In this document: positions 7,022 through 14,784 of the stretch, piece by piece
Layout of the letters: each line of letters opens with the position of its first letter
Position numbering within the stretch: the first letter of the stretch is position 1
Assembly (NCBI GenBank): GCA_040275425.1
Contig: JBEOKB010000196.1
Coordinates: forward strand, 1 to 17,763
Length of the DNA: 17,763 nt
DNA from: Pinisolibacter sp040275425
GTDB lineage: Bacteria > Pseudomonadota > Alphaproteobacteria > Rhizobiales > Ancalomicrobiaceae
Direction of reading: 5' to 3'
Made by a program: the position numbers and the translations under genes
The notes under the pieces: model-generated
Told to the model about the DNA's origin: nothing
Database searches by the model: none
What the model saw: the letters and a program-made list of their open reading frames with translations, nothing else

Positions 7022-7484
7022 TCAGGACTGGTGTTCACAGGCCGCCTTGTCGCGAATGGCCTTCGCGGCGGTCCGGAAATCGAGGGGATGATCGGCCTTG
7101 GGACCGGCGGAGTGACCGTAGCCCATCGGGGTGACGACACCGTCGCGGTAGTTCGCGGTGCGGGCGTCGAGCCAGCGGGTGGGATCGGCGTCGTCGGTGA
7201 CCCAGAAGGGCACGGCGGGATCGTCGAGCAGGTTCGCCTCGGCGGCGGCGAGGACGGCGCAGCCGAAGTCGTCGTAGATGCGGGCGCGATTGCCGCCGCG
7301 ATCCCACACCTCGGCGGCGTAGCGGCGATCGCCGAACACCATGTGACAGAACTCGCAGACGTCGCGGCCCCACTTGATCCGACGCGGCTCGGGCGGAACC
7401 TCGGAACAGGCGGGCAACAGCGCGGTGGCGGCGAGGCCGAGCGAGGCGGCGATCACGCCGCGACGGGACGGGCGCGCGAACAGG

Positions 7485-7507
<23 letters not shown>
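7022..7507 (-). CDS. nosL: NosL, periplasmic copper-binding lipoprotein
   Basis: 161 aa. The signal region has SRRGVIAASLGLAA (residues 14-27), Tat-like, and a lipobox LLPAC with C34 as the lipidated cysteine. The metal motif is C51-EF-C54-H-M56, followed by YDDFGC (78-83), MGYGHS (128-133) and RTAAKAI near the C-terminus, typical of NosL, which delivers Cu(I) for NosZ maturation together with NosDFY. The usual motif residue after the second Cys is Gly; here it is His (CHM), a possible extra ligand. ATG 7507 lies inside the 3' end of nosF (23-base overlap), indicating translational coupling. Confidence 0.88.
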
Positions 7508-8384
<877 letters not shown>

Positions 8385-8504
8385 GTCGTGCGTCCGTCCT
8401 GAGCGAGCGAAGCGGACGCGCCCCTCGCGAAGGCGCGTCACCTCGGTGACGATCCGACCCCGCCCTCCCCTCGAGGTTCGTGGTCGGGCTCGTCGCGTGC
8501 CGCC
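8385..8504 (-). other. nosH-nosF intercistronic region with stem-loops
   Basis: The largest gap in the nosB-to-tlpA part of the cluster (120 bases), where other junctions overlap or are at most 15 bases. It contains an 8-bp stem, GACGCGCC (8415-8422) with GGCGCGTC (8432-8439), loop 9 bases. An alternative, mutually exclusive 7-bp stem, CGTCACC-tc-GGTGACG, spans 8436-8451. There is no open frame of note. It could be an mRNA processing or partial termination point that sets nosFLY-menA-tlpA levels; this is inference. Confidence 0.4.
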
Positions 8505-9512
8505 TCACTCGGCGGCTTCGGGATGCCGGGTGAGGCCCTTGATGTCGAAGCGGAGCGCCCCGGTCGGACAGACGTCGAGACACATGGCGCACCGCGTGCA
8601 GTCCGGTCCGACCGGCGTCGAGGTCTCGCGACCATAGCCGAGTTTGGTCATTTCCAAAACGTGCGGCACCAGACAGACGTCCCGGCACTTTCCCTCGTGG
8701 TAGCAGTGCTCGGCGACGTGAAGAATTCTAACCGGAGCGACCGTGCCGGCCATGCCATAAGTCAAGCCGATCGGACAGACGTAGCGGCACCAGAAGCGGC
8801 GCGACCACAGAACCTCGACCGCCAGGAGCAGCGCCACCCAGATCAGGCCGACGAGCGTGCCGTAGGTGAGCGCGCGCGACAGAATCCCGACCGGCGAGAT
8901 GGTCTCGAACAGTGTGTAGCCGGAGGCGAAGGCGAGGACGGCGAAGATCACGAACATCACCACCCGCAGACGGCGATCGAGGGCGTGATCCTTGACCAGG
9001 CGCTTCTCGGCCAGCTTCAGGTGCAGCTTCTCGGCGATCTCGGAGAGGAGATGGTAGGGGCAGACCCAGGAGCAGAAGGCGCGTCCGCCGAAGATCAGAT
9101 AGAGCAGGAACACCGTGGTCACGCCGATCACCAGATTGAGAACGACGTGCTTGTGGGCCAGCATCAACTGGAGCGACGAATTGAGATCGGCGAAGTGGAA
9201 GCCGAACACGCGGCTCGCGGTCAGCGCCCCTTCGATCAACTGGAGATCGGCCCAATAGGAGGCGATGAACAGGCCGTTGATCACGATGATCGAGGCCCAA
9301 CGGCGCCAGCGCCAGGTGTTGGAGGCGTAGTGCCCCTCCTCACGCTCGGCCAGCAGCAGCGCCTTGCGACGCTTGCGCTCCTCCGGTGTCTTCTTGAAGG
9401 CGAGCAGCGCCTCCATGTCCGGGGTGACCTCGCCGGGGCCGGGTCTGGTCGGGGCGGCGCCGAACATCTGAGCGAGGCCGGCGAGGGTACGGGAGAAGAA
9501 TCCGGGGCTCAT
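8505..9512 (-). CDS. nosH: NosH (NapH-like) membrane iron-sulfur protein
   Basis: 335 aa. A hydrophilic N-terminus, then about four transmembrane helices (roughly 73-89, 122-141, 183-201, 214-234). It has the two CX3CP motifs typical of NapH/NosH/NosR, C147-SWV-C151-P and C242-RYV-C246-P. A C-terminal ferredoxin-like region contains C270, C276, C280 and C305-x2-C308-x2-C311-x3-C315-P, for [4Fe-4S] clusters. In the clade II model NosH takes electrons from menaquinol and passes them with NosG to periplasmic cytochromes c. ATG 9512 overlaps the nosG stop (ATGA). NosR, which does this job in clade I systems, is absent from the window. Confidence 0.9.
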   Translation of the reverse strand: MSPGFFSRTLAGLAQMFGAAPTRPGPGEVTPDMEALLAFKKTPEERKRRKALLLAEREEGHYASNTWRWRRWASIIVINGLFIASYWADLQLIEGALTASRVFGFHFADLNSSLQLMLAHKHVVLNLVIGVTTVFLLYLIFGGRAFCSWVCPYHLLSEIAEKLHLKLAEKRLVKDHALDRRLRVVMFVIFAVLAFASGYTLFETISPVGILSRALTYGTLVGLIWVALLLAVEVLWSRRFWCRYVCPIGLTYGMAGTVAPVRILHVAEHCYHEGKCRDVCLVPHVLEMTKLGYGRETSTPVGPDCTRCAMCLDVCPTGALRFDIKGLTRHPEAAE

Positions 9513-10288
9513 GAATGCGACCCTCCGAAGGTGCGGCCCTTGGTGGTCACCTCGACACGAATGGCGACCGGCTCGGTCGGGCACATCATCTCGCACACGC
9601 CGCAGCCGACGCAGCTCGCCTTGACCACCGGGGTCCGGCGCGCGTCGGCGGGATCGGCCGACATCGGCTCGAGGGCGATGGCGCCCTCGATCGGGCATTC
9701 GCGCACGCACAGATCGCACAGCGGCAGATCGTAGGGATGACCGGCGATCGGCTGGGCCTTCCAGCGGTCGATCTCTGGGTAGCGCAGCACGGCGGGGTGG
9801 GCGCCGCGGGCGGGACCCTTCCACCCCTTGCCCTTGCGGGCGAGACAGGCGTCGGCGACGACGAGCTTCGCCACGCCCATCTTCACCTGCTCCTTCTTGT
9901 CGACGCCGTGGCTGAGGGCGCCGGTCGGGCAGGCGAGGATGCACTGGGTGGCGTCGCAGGAGAAGTCGCACGCCTGCTTGCGGGCGTCGATGTAGGGAAC
10001 GCCGTTGCCGATGCCGTCGGGGAGGTCGGCGAGCTCGATCGCCTCGATCGGGCAGACCTGGACGCACTGGCCGCACTTGATGCAGGCGGCGAGGAAGTCC
10101 TCCTCGTCGATGGCGCCGGGCGGGCGCAGGCGCGGGTCGGCATGGGCCAGCTTGTGCTGCAGCAGCCCGGCGAGGGAGGCGCACACCATGGCCGAGCCGA
10201 CCACCACCGATCGCAGCAGCCGGCGGCGGTCCTCGCCGCCCTTGGTCAGGCGCCGCTCGGGCGCGGCGGGCCGGTCGTCGTTGCTCAT
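9509..10288 (-). CDS. nosG: NosG (NapG-like) polyferredoxin
   Basis: 259 aa. The N-terminus has RRRLLRSVVVG (21-31), a Tat-like twin arginine before a hydrophobic stretch, consistent with NapG-type export of a folded Fe-S protein. Four cysteine groups follow: C69-C72-C75-C79; C107-C111-C116-C120; C191-C194-C198 (possibly with C148); C226-C229-C232-C236. They predict up to four [4Fe-4S] clusters. It forms the quinol-to-cytochrome relay with NosH. ATG 10288 overlaps the nosD TGA by four bases; the much longer open frame upstream of it is the shadow of nosD. MauM/NapG-family proteins are very similar, but the nosD-nosG-nosH-nosF order fixes the assignment. Confidence 0.9.
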   Translation of the reverse strand: MSNDDRPAAPERRLTKGGEDRRRLLRSVVVGSAMVCASLAGLLQHKLAHADPRLRPPGAIDEEDFLAACIKCGQCVQVCPIEAIELADLPDGIGNGVPYIDARKQACDFSCDATQCILACPTGALSHGVDKKEQVKMGVAKLVVADACLARKGKGWKGPARGAHPAVLRYPEIDRWKAQPIAGHPYDLPLCDLCVRECPIEGAIALEPMSADPADARRTPVVKASCVGCGVCEMMCPTEPVAIRVEVTTKGRTFGGSHS

Positions 10289-11706
10289 GAGTTCTTCTCC
10301 AGGCGGCGGGTGCCGCGGGCGCCGACGCCCTCGGGCGAGTCGAGGCGGGGGGCGGCATCTCGGAAGATCAGGCGAGGCTCGACCAGCGAGCCGAGACGCT
10401 CGACGAAGTCGACCAGTTCGAGTGAGGGCGAGGCGCGGAAGAACTGGGCGTCGGGCACGTCCATCCACAGGCGGTCGGCCCAGCTCCAGCTCTCGTGCGG
10501 AGTGTCGCCGACGCCGTCGCGATCGCGATCGAAGCCCTCGAAGTCGTCCCACAGGTTGCCGGCCCAGCGATTGCGGGCGGCGGAGCCGGTGCCGTGGACG
10601 GTGACCGGCGAGTGATTGCCGAGGAAGGCGTTGCCCTCGAAGGTGTTGCCCTCCCAATCGGAATGGAAGGCGACGGCGACGCCGTTGTAGGCGATGCGGT
10701 TCTTCTCGAAGCGGTTGAAGCCCTCGGGGTCGTAGGGCGAGGCGTCCATGAAGATGCCGCGGGCATTGGCGAAGAAGTCGTTGTGGCTGACGAGCGTGTT
10801 CGACGACTCCTTGAAGCCGAGGCCGATGCCGGACGGGCCCTGGCTGTAGTGAATGACGTTGTCGACCACTTCGTTGTCGTTGGCGTACATCAGGAAGATG
10901 CCGACCGTATTCGACAGGAAGCTGTTGCCGATGAGTTTGTTGTTGTGGGCGTACATCAGGTGGATGCCGTAGCGGCTGTCCATGATGCGATTGCCGGAGA
11001 CGACGTTGTCGGTCGAATACCAGATCACCGCGTCGCGCGAGCCGACGATGTCGTTGTCCTCGATGCGGTTGCGGTTGGAATACCAGACGCGGATGGCGTC
11101 GCCGCGCAGGGCCTGCGGCAGGTCCTTCGAGCCGATGCGGTTGCGGCGGACGATGTTGGCGTCCGACTGCTTCAGCTCGAAGCCGAACAGGCAGTTCTCG
11201 ATGACGTTGTCCTTGTAGACCCCGTGTCTGCCGCGCAGGCGAATGGCCGAATCGGTGGTCTCGTGGCGCTCGCCGGAATTGCGCACGGTGAGGCCGGTGA
11301 TGGTGACGTCGTCGGCGTAGACGGTGAGGATCGAGCCGATGCCGCCGCCGTCGACGATCGTGCCGGGCACGCCCTCGATGCGCATCGGGCGACGGATCTT
11401 GCCGGGGGCGCCGTAGACGCGGGCCTCGAGGCGGAGGGTGCCGCCGTCGGGCGTGGCGTCGATCAGCGGTTGGAGGGCGACCGCGCCGGGTGGGAAGCGG
11501 CGCAGGTCCTCCATCTCGTCCTCGGAGCGCGGATCGGGCGCGGGCAGGTGGTGATCGGCGAAGCCGGCGTCGCGGGTGAGATCGTCGACGCCGCTCATCT
11601 CCGCCCACCGGACGGCGGCGACGCCGACGAGGGCGAGGACGCCCGCCATCGCCAGCGCGGCACCGCCGATCCGAACCAGACGCAGGAGATCGAGCCGGGC
11701 GGCCAT
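10285..11706 (-). CDS. nosD: NosD, periplasmic beta-helix copper-maturation protein
   Basis: 473 aa. An N-terminal hydrophobic segment (residues ~13-33) without an obvious cleavage site may act as signal or anchor. The rest is a right-handed parallel beta-helix built from repeated short units of the NxIxxSxxG kind between about 120 and 390 (for example SGNRIMDSRYGIHLMYAHNN), with histidine and methionine in HLMY and FLMY turns. This is the NosD/CASH fold. NosD shuttles copper from NosL toward NosZ with NosF and NosY. ATG 11706 has GAGGAGAGG upstream, overlapping the nosB-like stop (10-base gap). Confidence 0.92.
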   Translation of the reverse strand: MAARLDLLRLVRIGGAALAMAGVLALVGVAAVRWAEMSGVDDLTRDAGFADHHLPAPDPRSEDEMEDLRRFPPGAVALQPLIDATPDGGTLRLEARVYGAPGKIRRPMRIEGVPGTIVDGGGIGSILTVYADDVTITGLTVRNSGERHETTDSAIRLRGRHGVYKDNVIENCLFGFELKQSDANIVRRNRIGSKDLPQALRGDAIRVWYSNRNRIEDNDIVGSRDAVIWYSTDNVVSGNRIMDSRYGIHLMYAHNNKLIGNSFLSNTVGIFLMYANDNEVVDNVIHYSQGPSGIGLGFKESSNTLVSHNDFFANARGIFMDASPYDPEGFNRFEKNRIAYNGVAVAFHSDWEGNTFEGNAFLGNHSPVTVHGTGSAARNRWAGNLWDDFEGFDRDRDGVGDTPHESWSWADRLWMDVPDAQFFRASPSLELVDFVERLGSLVEPRLIFRDAAPRLDSPEGVGARGTRRLEKNS

Positions 11707-11716
11707 GATCCTCTCC

Positions 11717-12913
11717 TCAGTCCTTGGCCGCTTCCGGCATGTTGCGACGCAGGAGGGCGGCGAGCGCCATGCTGCCGGCGACCACGCACATCAGACCGAA
11801 GCCGAGCGCGGGGTAGGAGTGGGTGGAGAACTGCGCCACCTTGCCGTCGCCGAACACCGTCGGCATGAACGGCTTGAGGGTGAAGGCGCCCATGGCGTTG
11901 AGCGAGTGGCCGTACCACCACAGCCAGGACGCATATTCGATCACGAAGCCGATCGGAAGGATCACCGGCACGGCGGCGAGCGCATAGAACAGCACGGAGC
12001 GCGGACGGCGGGCCACCCACAGGAAGATCGCCATCACCGCGAGCACGCCGCCGTAGACGACGTGGGTGGCGGTGCGCATGATCGCCACCAGACGCTGGTT
12101 CCTGGTCGGTTCGTTGAACCAGCGGCCGAGGCTCTCCTCGTAGTGCCAGGCCATGACGTCGATGCCGCGATTCGACCAGCGCTTCGGCTCGGCGCCGAGC
12201 TCGACCGGCGCCTTGATGTCGTGGACGATCTTGAGGATCTCGACCAGCTGCGCCTTGGTGGCGCCCTCGGCGACCTTGGGGCCGGTGGCGTCGACGACGA
12301 TGCCGGACTTGGCGAGCGATTCCTTGAGCTGCTTGACCACAGGGTGCAACTCGCCGGTCTTGGTCTCGTCCTCGGAGCGGCCGAGGCTGTCGACGAGGCC
12401 GGTGACCCAGCTCTTGCCCATGTAGTGGACGCCGTCGGCGGAGAAGAGCGCGAGGCTCATCCACACCGCGACGCCACCGAAGCCGAGGCCCATGACGGCG
12501 GTGCGCAGGTTCACGCCCGGAACGGCGAAGCCGACGATGAGAACGCCGATCATCGCGAACAGGAAGGGCGACAGCAGCTTCTCGACCGGACCGCCGGAGG
12601 CGATCGGATACATGCCGACGAAGTGGTTGATGGTGTCCATCTCGTGGACGCAGTCGAGCGCCTCCTTCTCCAGGATCTCCTTGGAGTCGCGCAGGATGCA
12701 GCCGTTGGCGACGCGATCGACGTGGAAATGGATCTTCACGCCGTCGGGGAAGGTCTGGGCGGGATAGTTCGGCGCCTTGAGCGACACCCACCAGGACGGC
12801 GAGACGTAGGCGCCGGCGAGCGCGATCAGAGCGACCACCGCCAGAAGACGCACGAGAATCGCGTTGCGGTTCGAGGCGGGCTTGGCCGGCGTGGTGGGGG
12901 AAGCGGACGTCAT
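11717..12913 (-). CDS. nosB: NosB-like polytopic membrane protein of clade II nos clusters
   Basis: 398 aa from ATG 12913, chosen for GGGAG 9 bases upstream; the frame extends further upstream but without membrane-protein character. Six predicted helices (about 18-37, 113-132, 138-157, 282-300, 306-334, 368-389) enclose two large loops. The first loop has C72, C88 and H62, H64, H90, H97 (MDTINHFVGMYP). The second (158-281) is hydrophilic, and WLWWYGHSLNAMGAFTLKPFMP follows helix 5. Position between the cytochromes and nosD matches nosB in clade II clusters, whose role is not established. The NosB name rests on context plus topology; no sequence search was possible. The 297-base gap upstream may hold a separate promoter. 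Confidence 0.75.
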   Translation of the reverse strand: MTSASPTTPAKPASNRNAILVRLLAVVALIALAGAYVSPSWWVSLKAPNYPAQTFPDGVKIHFHVDRVANGCILRDSKEILEKEALDCVHEMDTINHFVGMYPIASGGPVEKLLSPFLFAMIGVLIVGFAVPGVNLRTAVMGLGFGGVAVWMSLALFSADGVHYMGKSWVTGLVDSLGRSEDETKTGELHPVVKQLKESLAKSGIVVDATGPKVAEGATKAQLVEILKIVHDIKAPVELGAEPKRWSNRGIDVMAWHYEESLGRWFNEPTRNQRLVAIMRTATHVVYGGVLAVMAIFLWVARRPRSVLFYALAAVPVILPIGFVIEYASWLWWYGHSLNAMGAFTLKPFMPTVFGDGKVAQFSTHSYPALGFGLMCVVAGSMALAALLRRNMPEAAKD

Positions 12914-13034
12914 GAGTGCGGTCTCCCGAATCGGGGGCGACGCTCCGAAGGGAGCAAGGCCCGGAACCGGGCCTCGTCGTCGCGGGCAAACTTCGATTTC
13001 ATTTCCATCTTGAAGCGCGCCGCCGCGAAGCTCC

Positions 13035-13048
13035 TTGAAAAGCGACAA
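13035..13048 (-). promoter_or_regulatory. Degenerate FNR/DNR-like box upstream of nosB-like gene
   Basis: TTGAAAAGCGACAA has a perfect TTGA half and a CAA-containing second half (one mismatch to TTGA-N6-TCAA). Placed at -41.5 it would give a start near 13000 and a leader of ~87 bases. No clean -10 is visible, so support is weak. Confidence 0.25.
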
Positions 13049-13120
13049 GTGGGCGGGACACTTCCACCGATGAGGGACGACGGAAACGACGAGAGCCGCG
13101 CGGTGCATGACGATGCCCGG

Positions 13121-13199
13121 CGGCTCCCGTGGTCGAGGGCGGGGCGGGGTTCACCCCGGCGACTCCCGCGGTCGTAGGCGGGGTGACACTCACCCCGCC
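13121..13199. repeat. Imperfect tandem repeat, period 39 bases, two copies
   Basis: Bases 13121-13140 and 13160-13179 agree at 16 of 20 positions, and each is followed by a GGGG...CACCCC inverted element. The two units are therefore diverged copies of one ~39-base, hairpin-forming block, REP-like in character. Whether it is dispersed elsewhere in the genome cannot be seen. Confidence 0.5.
13177..13199 (-). terminator. Strong hairpin just after the second cytochrome c gene
   Basis: Perfect 10-bp stem GGCGGGGTGA with TCACCCCGCC and a 3-base loop, 11 bases past the cytochrome stop codon. There is no T-run after it, so it may be a partial terminator or 3'-end stabiliser rather than a full terminator. 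Confidence 0.45.
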
Positions 13200-13210
13200 C
13201 GGGGCGAAGA

Positions 13211-13960
13211 TCACTTGAAGTCCGGGTTCTTCCAGCCCTTGGGGGCGACGAGATCCGCCGGCGGCTTCAGGCGCGAGACGTAGTCGAGGACGGCGAGCGT
13301 GTCCTTGTCGGAGAAGTTCTTGATCTGCTCGACCATCTCCGGGTTGGAGTTACGGCGCTTGCCTTCCTTGATCCAGCGATACTGACGAACGAGATATTCG
13401 TAGTGCTGGGCCTGGATGCGCGGATAGTACTTGGCGGCGTCGCCCTCGCCGTCCTTGCCGTGGCAACGGACGCAGTTGTCGGCGTAGAGCTTGGCGCCGA
13501 GCTCGAGATCGTCACCCTTGCCGACGCCGTTGTCGGGATTCATCTTCAGACCGGCGATGTACTCCGACACGTCGGCGATCGCCTGGGTGCCGCCGATCTC
13601 GGACGGCAGGGCGAAGGGGTACATGGTCGGATTGTCGCGGTGGCCGTCGCGGATGTCGGCGAGCTGCTTGATGATGACCGAACGGTGCTGACCGGCGAGC
13701 TGCGGGAAGGTGCCGTCGGTGAGGCCCCAGCCTTCGGGCATGTGGCAGGCCGAGCAGACCTCGTAGACGTCCTTGCCGTTCTCCTTGTTGGGCGTCAGGG
13801 TGAGCGCTTCCTCGCGCTCGCCGCCTTCGCTCATCCATTCCTTCTTGGTCTTGTTCTCTTCGAACTTCTTCTGGTCGACCGCCGCGCCACCGGCGGCGAA
13901 GGCCGCGCCGGCGAGAAACATCGCGCCGAGGGCGACGGAGAGGGTGAGGGTCTTCTTCAT
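13211..13960 (-). CDS. Periplasmic diheme cytochrome c (second of two)
   Basis: 249 aa. Sec signal peptide (residues 1-22, AFAAG), start ATG 13960 with GGAG 9 bases upstream. Two heme c motifs, C69-SA-C72-H73 and C163-VR-C166-H167, with candidate distal methionines M113 (PTMYPF) and M209 (PEMVEQ). The layout is that of the cytochrome c4/c553 class, but a charged ~45-residue stretch (24-68) precedes the first heme. It is the last gene before the nosB gap and follows the first cytochrome by 35 bases. By analogy with NosC1/NosC2 in Wolinella it should carry electrons from NosGH to NosZ; the di-heme form differs from the monoheme NosC proteins. Confidence 0.88.
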   Translation of the reverse strand: MKKTLTLSVALGAMFLAGAAFAAGGAAVDQKKFEENKTKKEWMSEGGEREEALTLTPNKENGKDVYEVCSACHMPEGWGLTDGTFPQLAGQHRSVIIKQLADIRDGHRDNPTMYPFALPSEIGGTQAIADVSEYIAGLKMNPDNGVGKGDDLELGAKLYADNCVRCHGKDGEGDAAKYYPRIQAQHYEYLVRQYRWIKEGKRRNSNPEMVEQIKNFSDKDTLAVLDYVSRLKPPADLVAPKGWKNPDFK

Positions 13961-13995
13961 GTGGTGTCTCCGGGGTTCCGCGTCGCGGCGGCCGA

Positions 13996-14640
13996 TCACT
14001 TGGGCGCGCGCTCGATCTGGGACAAATAGTCGGCGATCGCTGCGATCTTGGCGTCGTCGAGCTTCTTGGCGAAGGGCAGCATCGTCTTCACTTTGCCGTT
14101 CTGGCGAATGCCGTCCCTGATTTCCGTCATCTGGAGCACGACATAATCGCGCTTCATGCCTGCGACGATCGGATAACCGGCGAGCGGCTTGAGGCCGTCG
14201 GCGCCGTGGCAGGTGACGCAGCCGCCCTTGACGTAGGCGTCCTTGCCCTCGGCCTTGCGCGCGTCGTCGATCGGCGGATCGAGGGCGCGGATCTTCGGGG
14301 CGGGCTCCTTGGCGAGGTATTCGGCGATGGCCTGACGCTCGGCCGCGTTCACCAGATGCATGACGTCCTTCATGCCCTGGGTGCGCGGGTAGCCGCGGGC
14401 GTCGTTGCCCGACAGACGCTCGCCCTTGGCGATGGCGTCCATCTGTTCGAGCAGATACTTGGCGTCCTGACCGGCGAGGTCGGGATACACCTGAATGGCC
14501 TTGGCGCCGCCGCGGCCGTGGCAGGCGACGCAGGTCTTGGCGGCGAAGAGGGCCTTGCCGTCGAGGGCGGCCTCCTGAGCCGAAGCCACCGAGGGCAGAA
14601 GGAGAAGGCCGGCCGCGAGGCCCATGGCGAGACGAAACAT
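13996..14640 (-). CDS. Periplasmic diheme cytochrome c, c4-like (first of two)
   Basis: 214 aa. Sec signal peptide (1-21, SVASAQ). Two homologous halves, each with one heme: C37-VA-C40-H41 and C141-VT-C144-H145, with likely methionine ligands at M90 or M94 and M187 (KTMLPF). Length and two-lobe structure match cytochrome c4, a high-potential periplasmic carrier. ATG 14640 has AGGA 8 bases upstream. It lies directly downstream of nosZ, separated by 144 bases with two stem-loops. The likely role is electron donor to the NosZ CuA site, or relay from NosG. Confidence 0.9.
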   Translation of the reverse strand: MFRLAMGLAAGLLLLPSVASAQEAALDGKALFAAKTCVACHGRGGAKAIQVYPDLAGQDAKYLLEQMDAIAKGERLSGNDARGYPRTQGMKDVMHLVNAAERQAIAEYLAKEPAPKIRALDPPIDDARKAEGKDAYVKGGCVTCHGADGLKPLAGYPIVAGMKRDYVVLQMTEIRDGIRQNGKVKTMLPFAKKLDDAKIAAIADYLSQIERAPK

Positions 14641-14703
14641 GGCGCGTGTCCTGTCTGGTCGGGTTGCTTGAGACGGGCGCCCTCTCCCCGGCGCCGGAAC
14701 GAC

Positions 14704-14725
14704 GAAGGGCGGCGAACCGCCCTTC
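14704..14725 (-). other. Stem-loop in the nosZ-cytochrome gap
   Basis: Perfect 9-bp stem GAAGGGCGG / CCGCCCTTC with a 4-base loop. It is the second of two tandem hairpins downstream of nosZ in the transcription direction and precedes the cytochrome gene by 63 bases. Confidence 0.5.
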
Positions 14726-14738
14726 CGAAAATTCGGGA

Positions 14739-14768
14739 GAGGCTCCCGCGGGATCCCGCGAGAGCCTC
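14739..14768 (-). terminator. Stem-loop immediately downstream of nosZ, possible attenuator
   Basis: A 30-base inverted repeat centred on GGGATCCC with a single mismatch, starting 16 bases after the nosZ stop. On the transcribed strand it is followed within a few bases by CGAATTTTCGG, a short T4 run. This suggests an inefficient intrinsic terminator or an RNase barrier that leaves a stable monocistronic nosZ message, with readthrough into the accessory genes. Confidence 0.5.
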
Positions 14769-14784
14769 CCGGATCACTCCTCGA

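Larger units (their letters stand above)
12914..13210 (-). other. 297-base gap between cytochrome c and nosB-like genes: repeats, hairpins, possible internal promoter
   Basis: No gene is supported here. Reading in the transcription direction there is a strong hairpin (13177-13199), an imperfect 39-base-period repeat (13121-13199), a degenerate FNR/DNR-like box TTGAAAAGCGACAA (13035-13048, 7 of 8 key bases), and an A/T-richer patch (12991-13012). Two small hairpins follow: AGGCCCGG-aa-CCGGGCCT (12957-12974) and GCTCC-gaag-GGAGC (12942-12955). The combination suggests termination or attenuation after the cytochrome gene and possibly re-initiation for nosB onward. Confidence 0.4.

Noticed and set aside
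10289..11608. Long upstream extension of the nosG reading frame
   Set aside because: It overlaps nosD in another frame and is low-complexity Arg/Pro. The ATG at 10288 with Tat-like leader and ATGA coupling is the natural start.
13070..13177. 35-codon plus-strand frame in the same gap
   Set aside because: No ribosome-binding site or recognisable product, and it lies over the tandem repeat.
12999..13214. 71-codon minus-strand frame in the gap before the nosB-like gene (GTG overlapping the cytochrome stop)
   Set aside because: Pro/Arg/Ser-rich translation of a repeat and hairpin region, no credible protein features.
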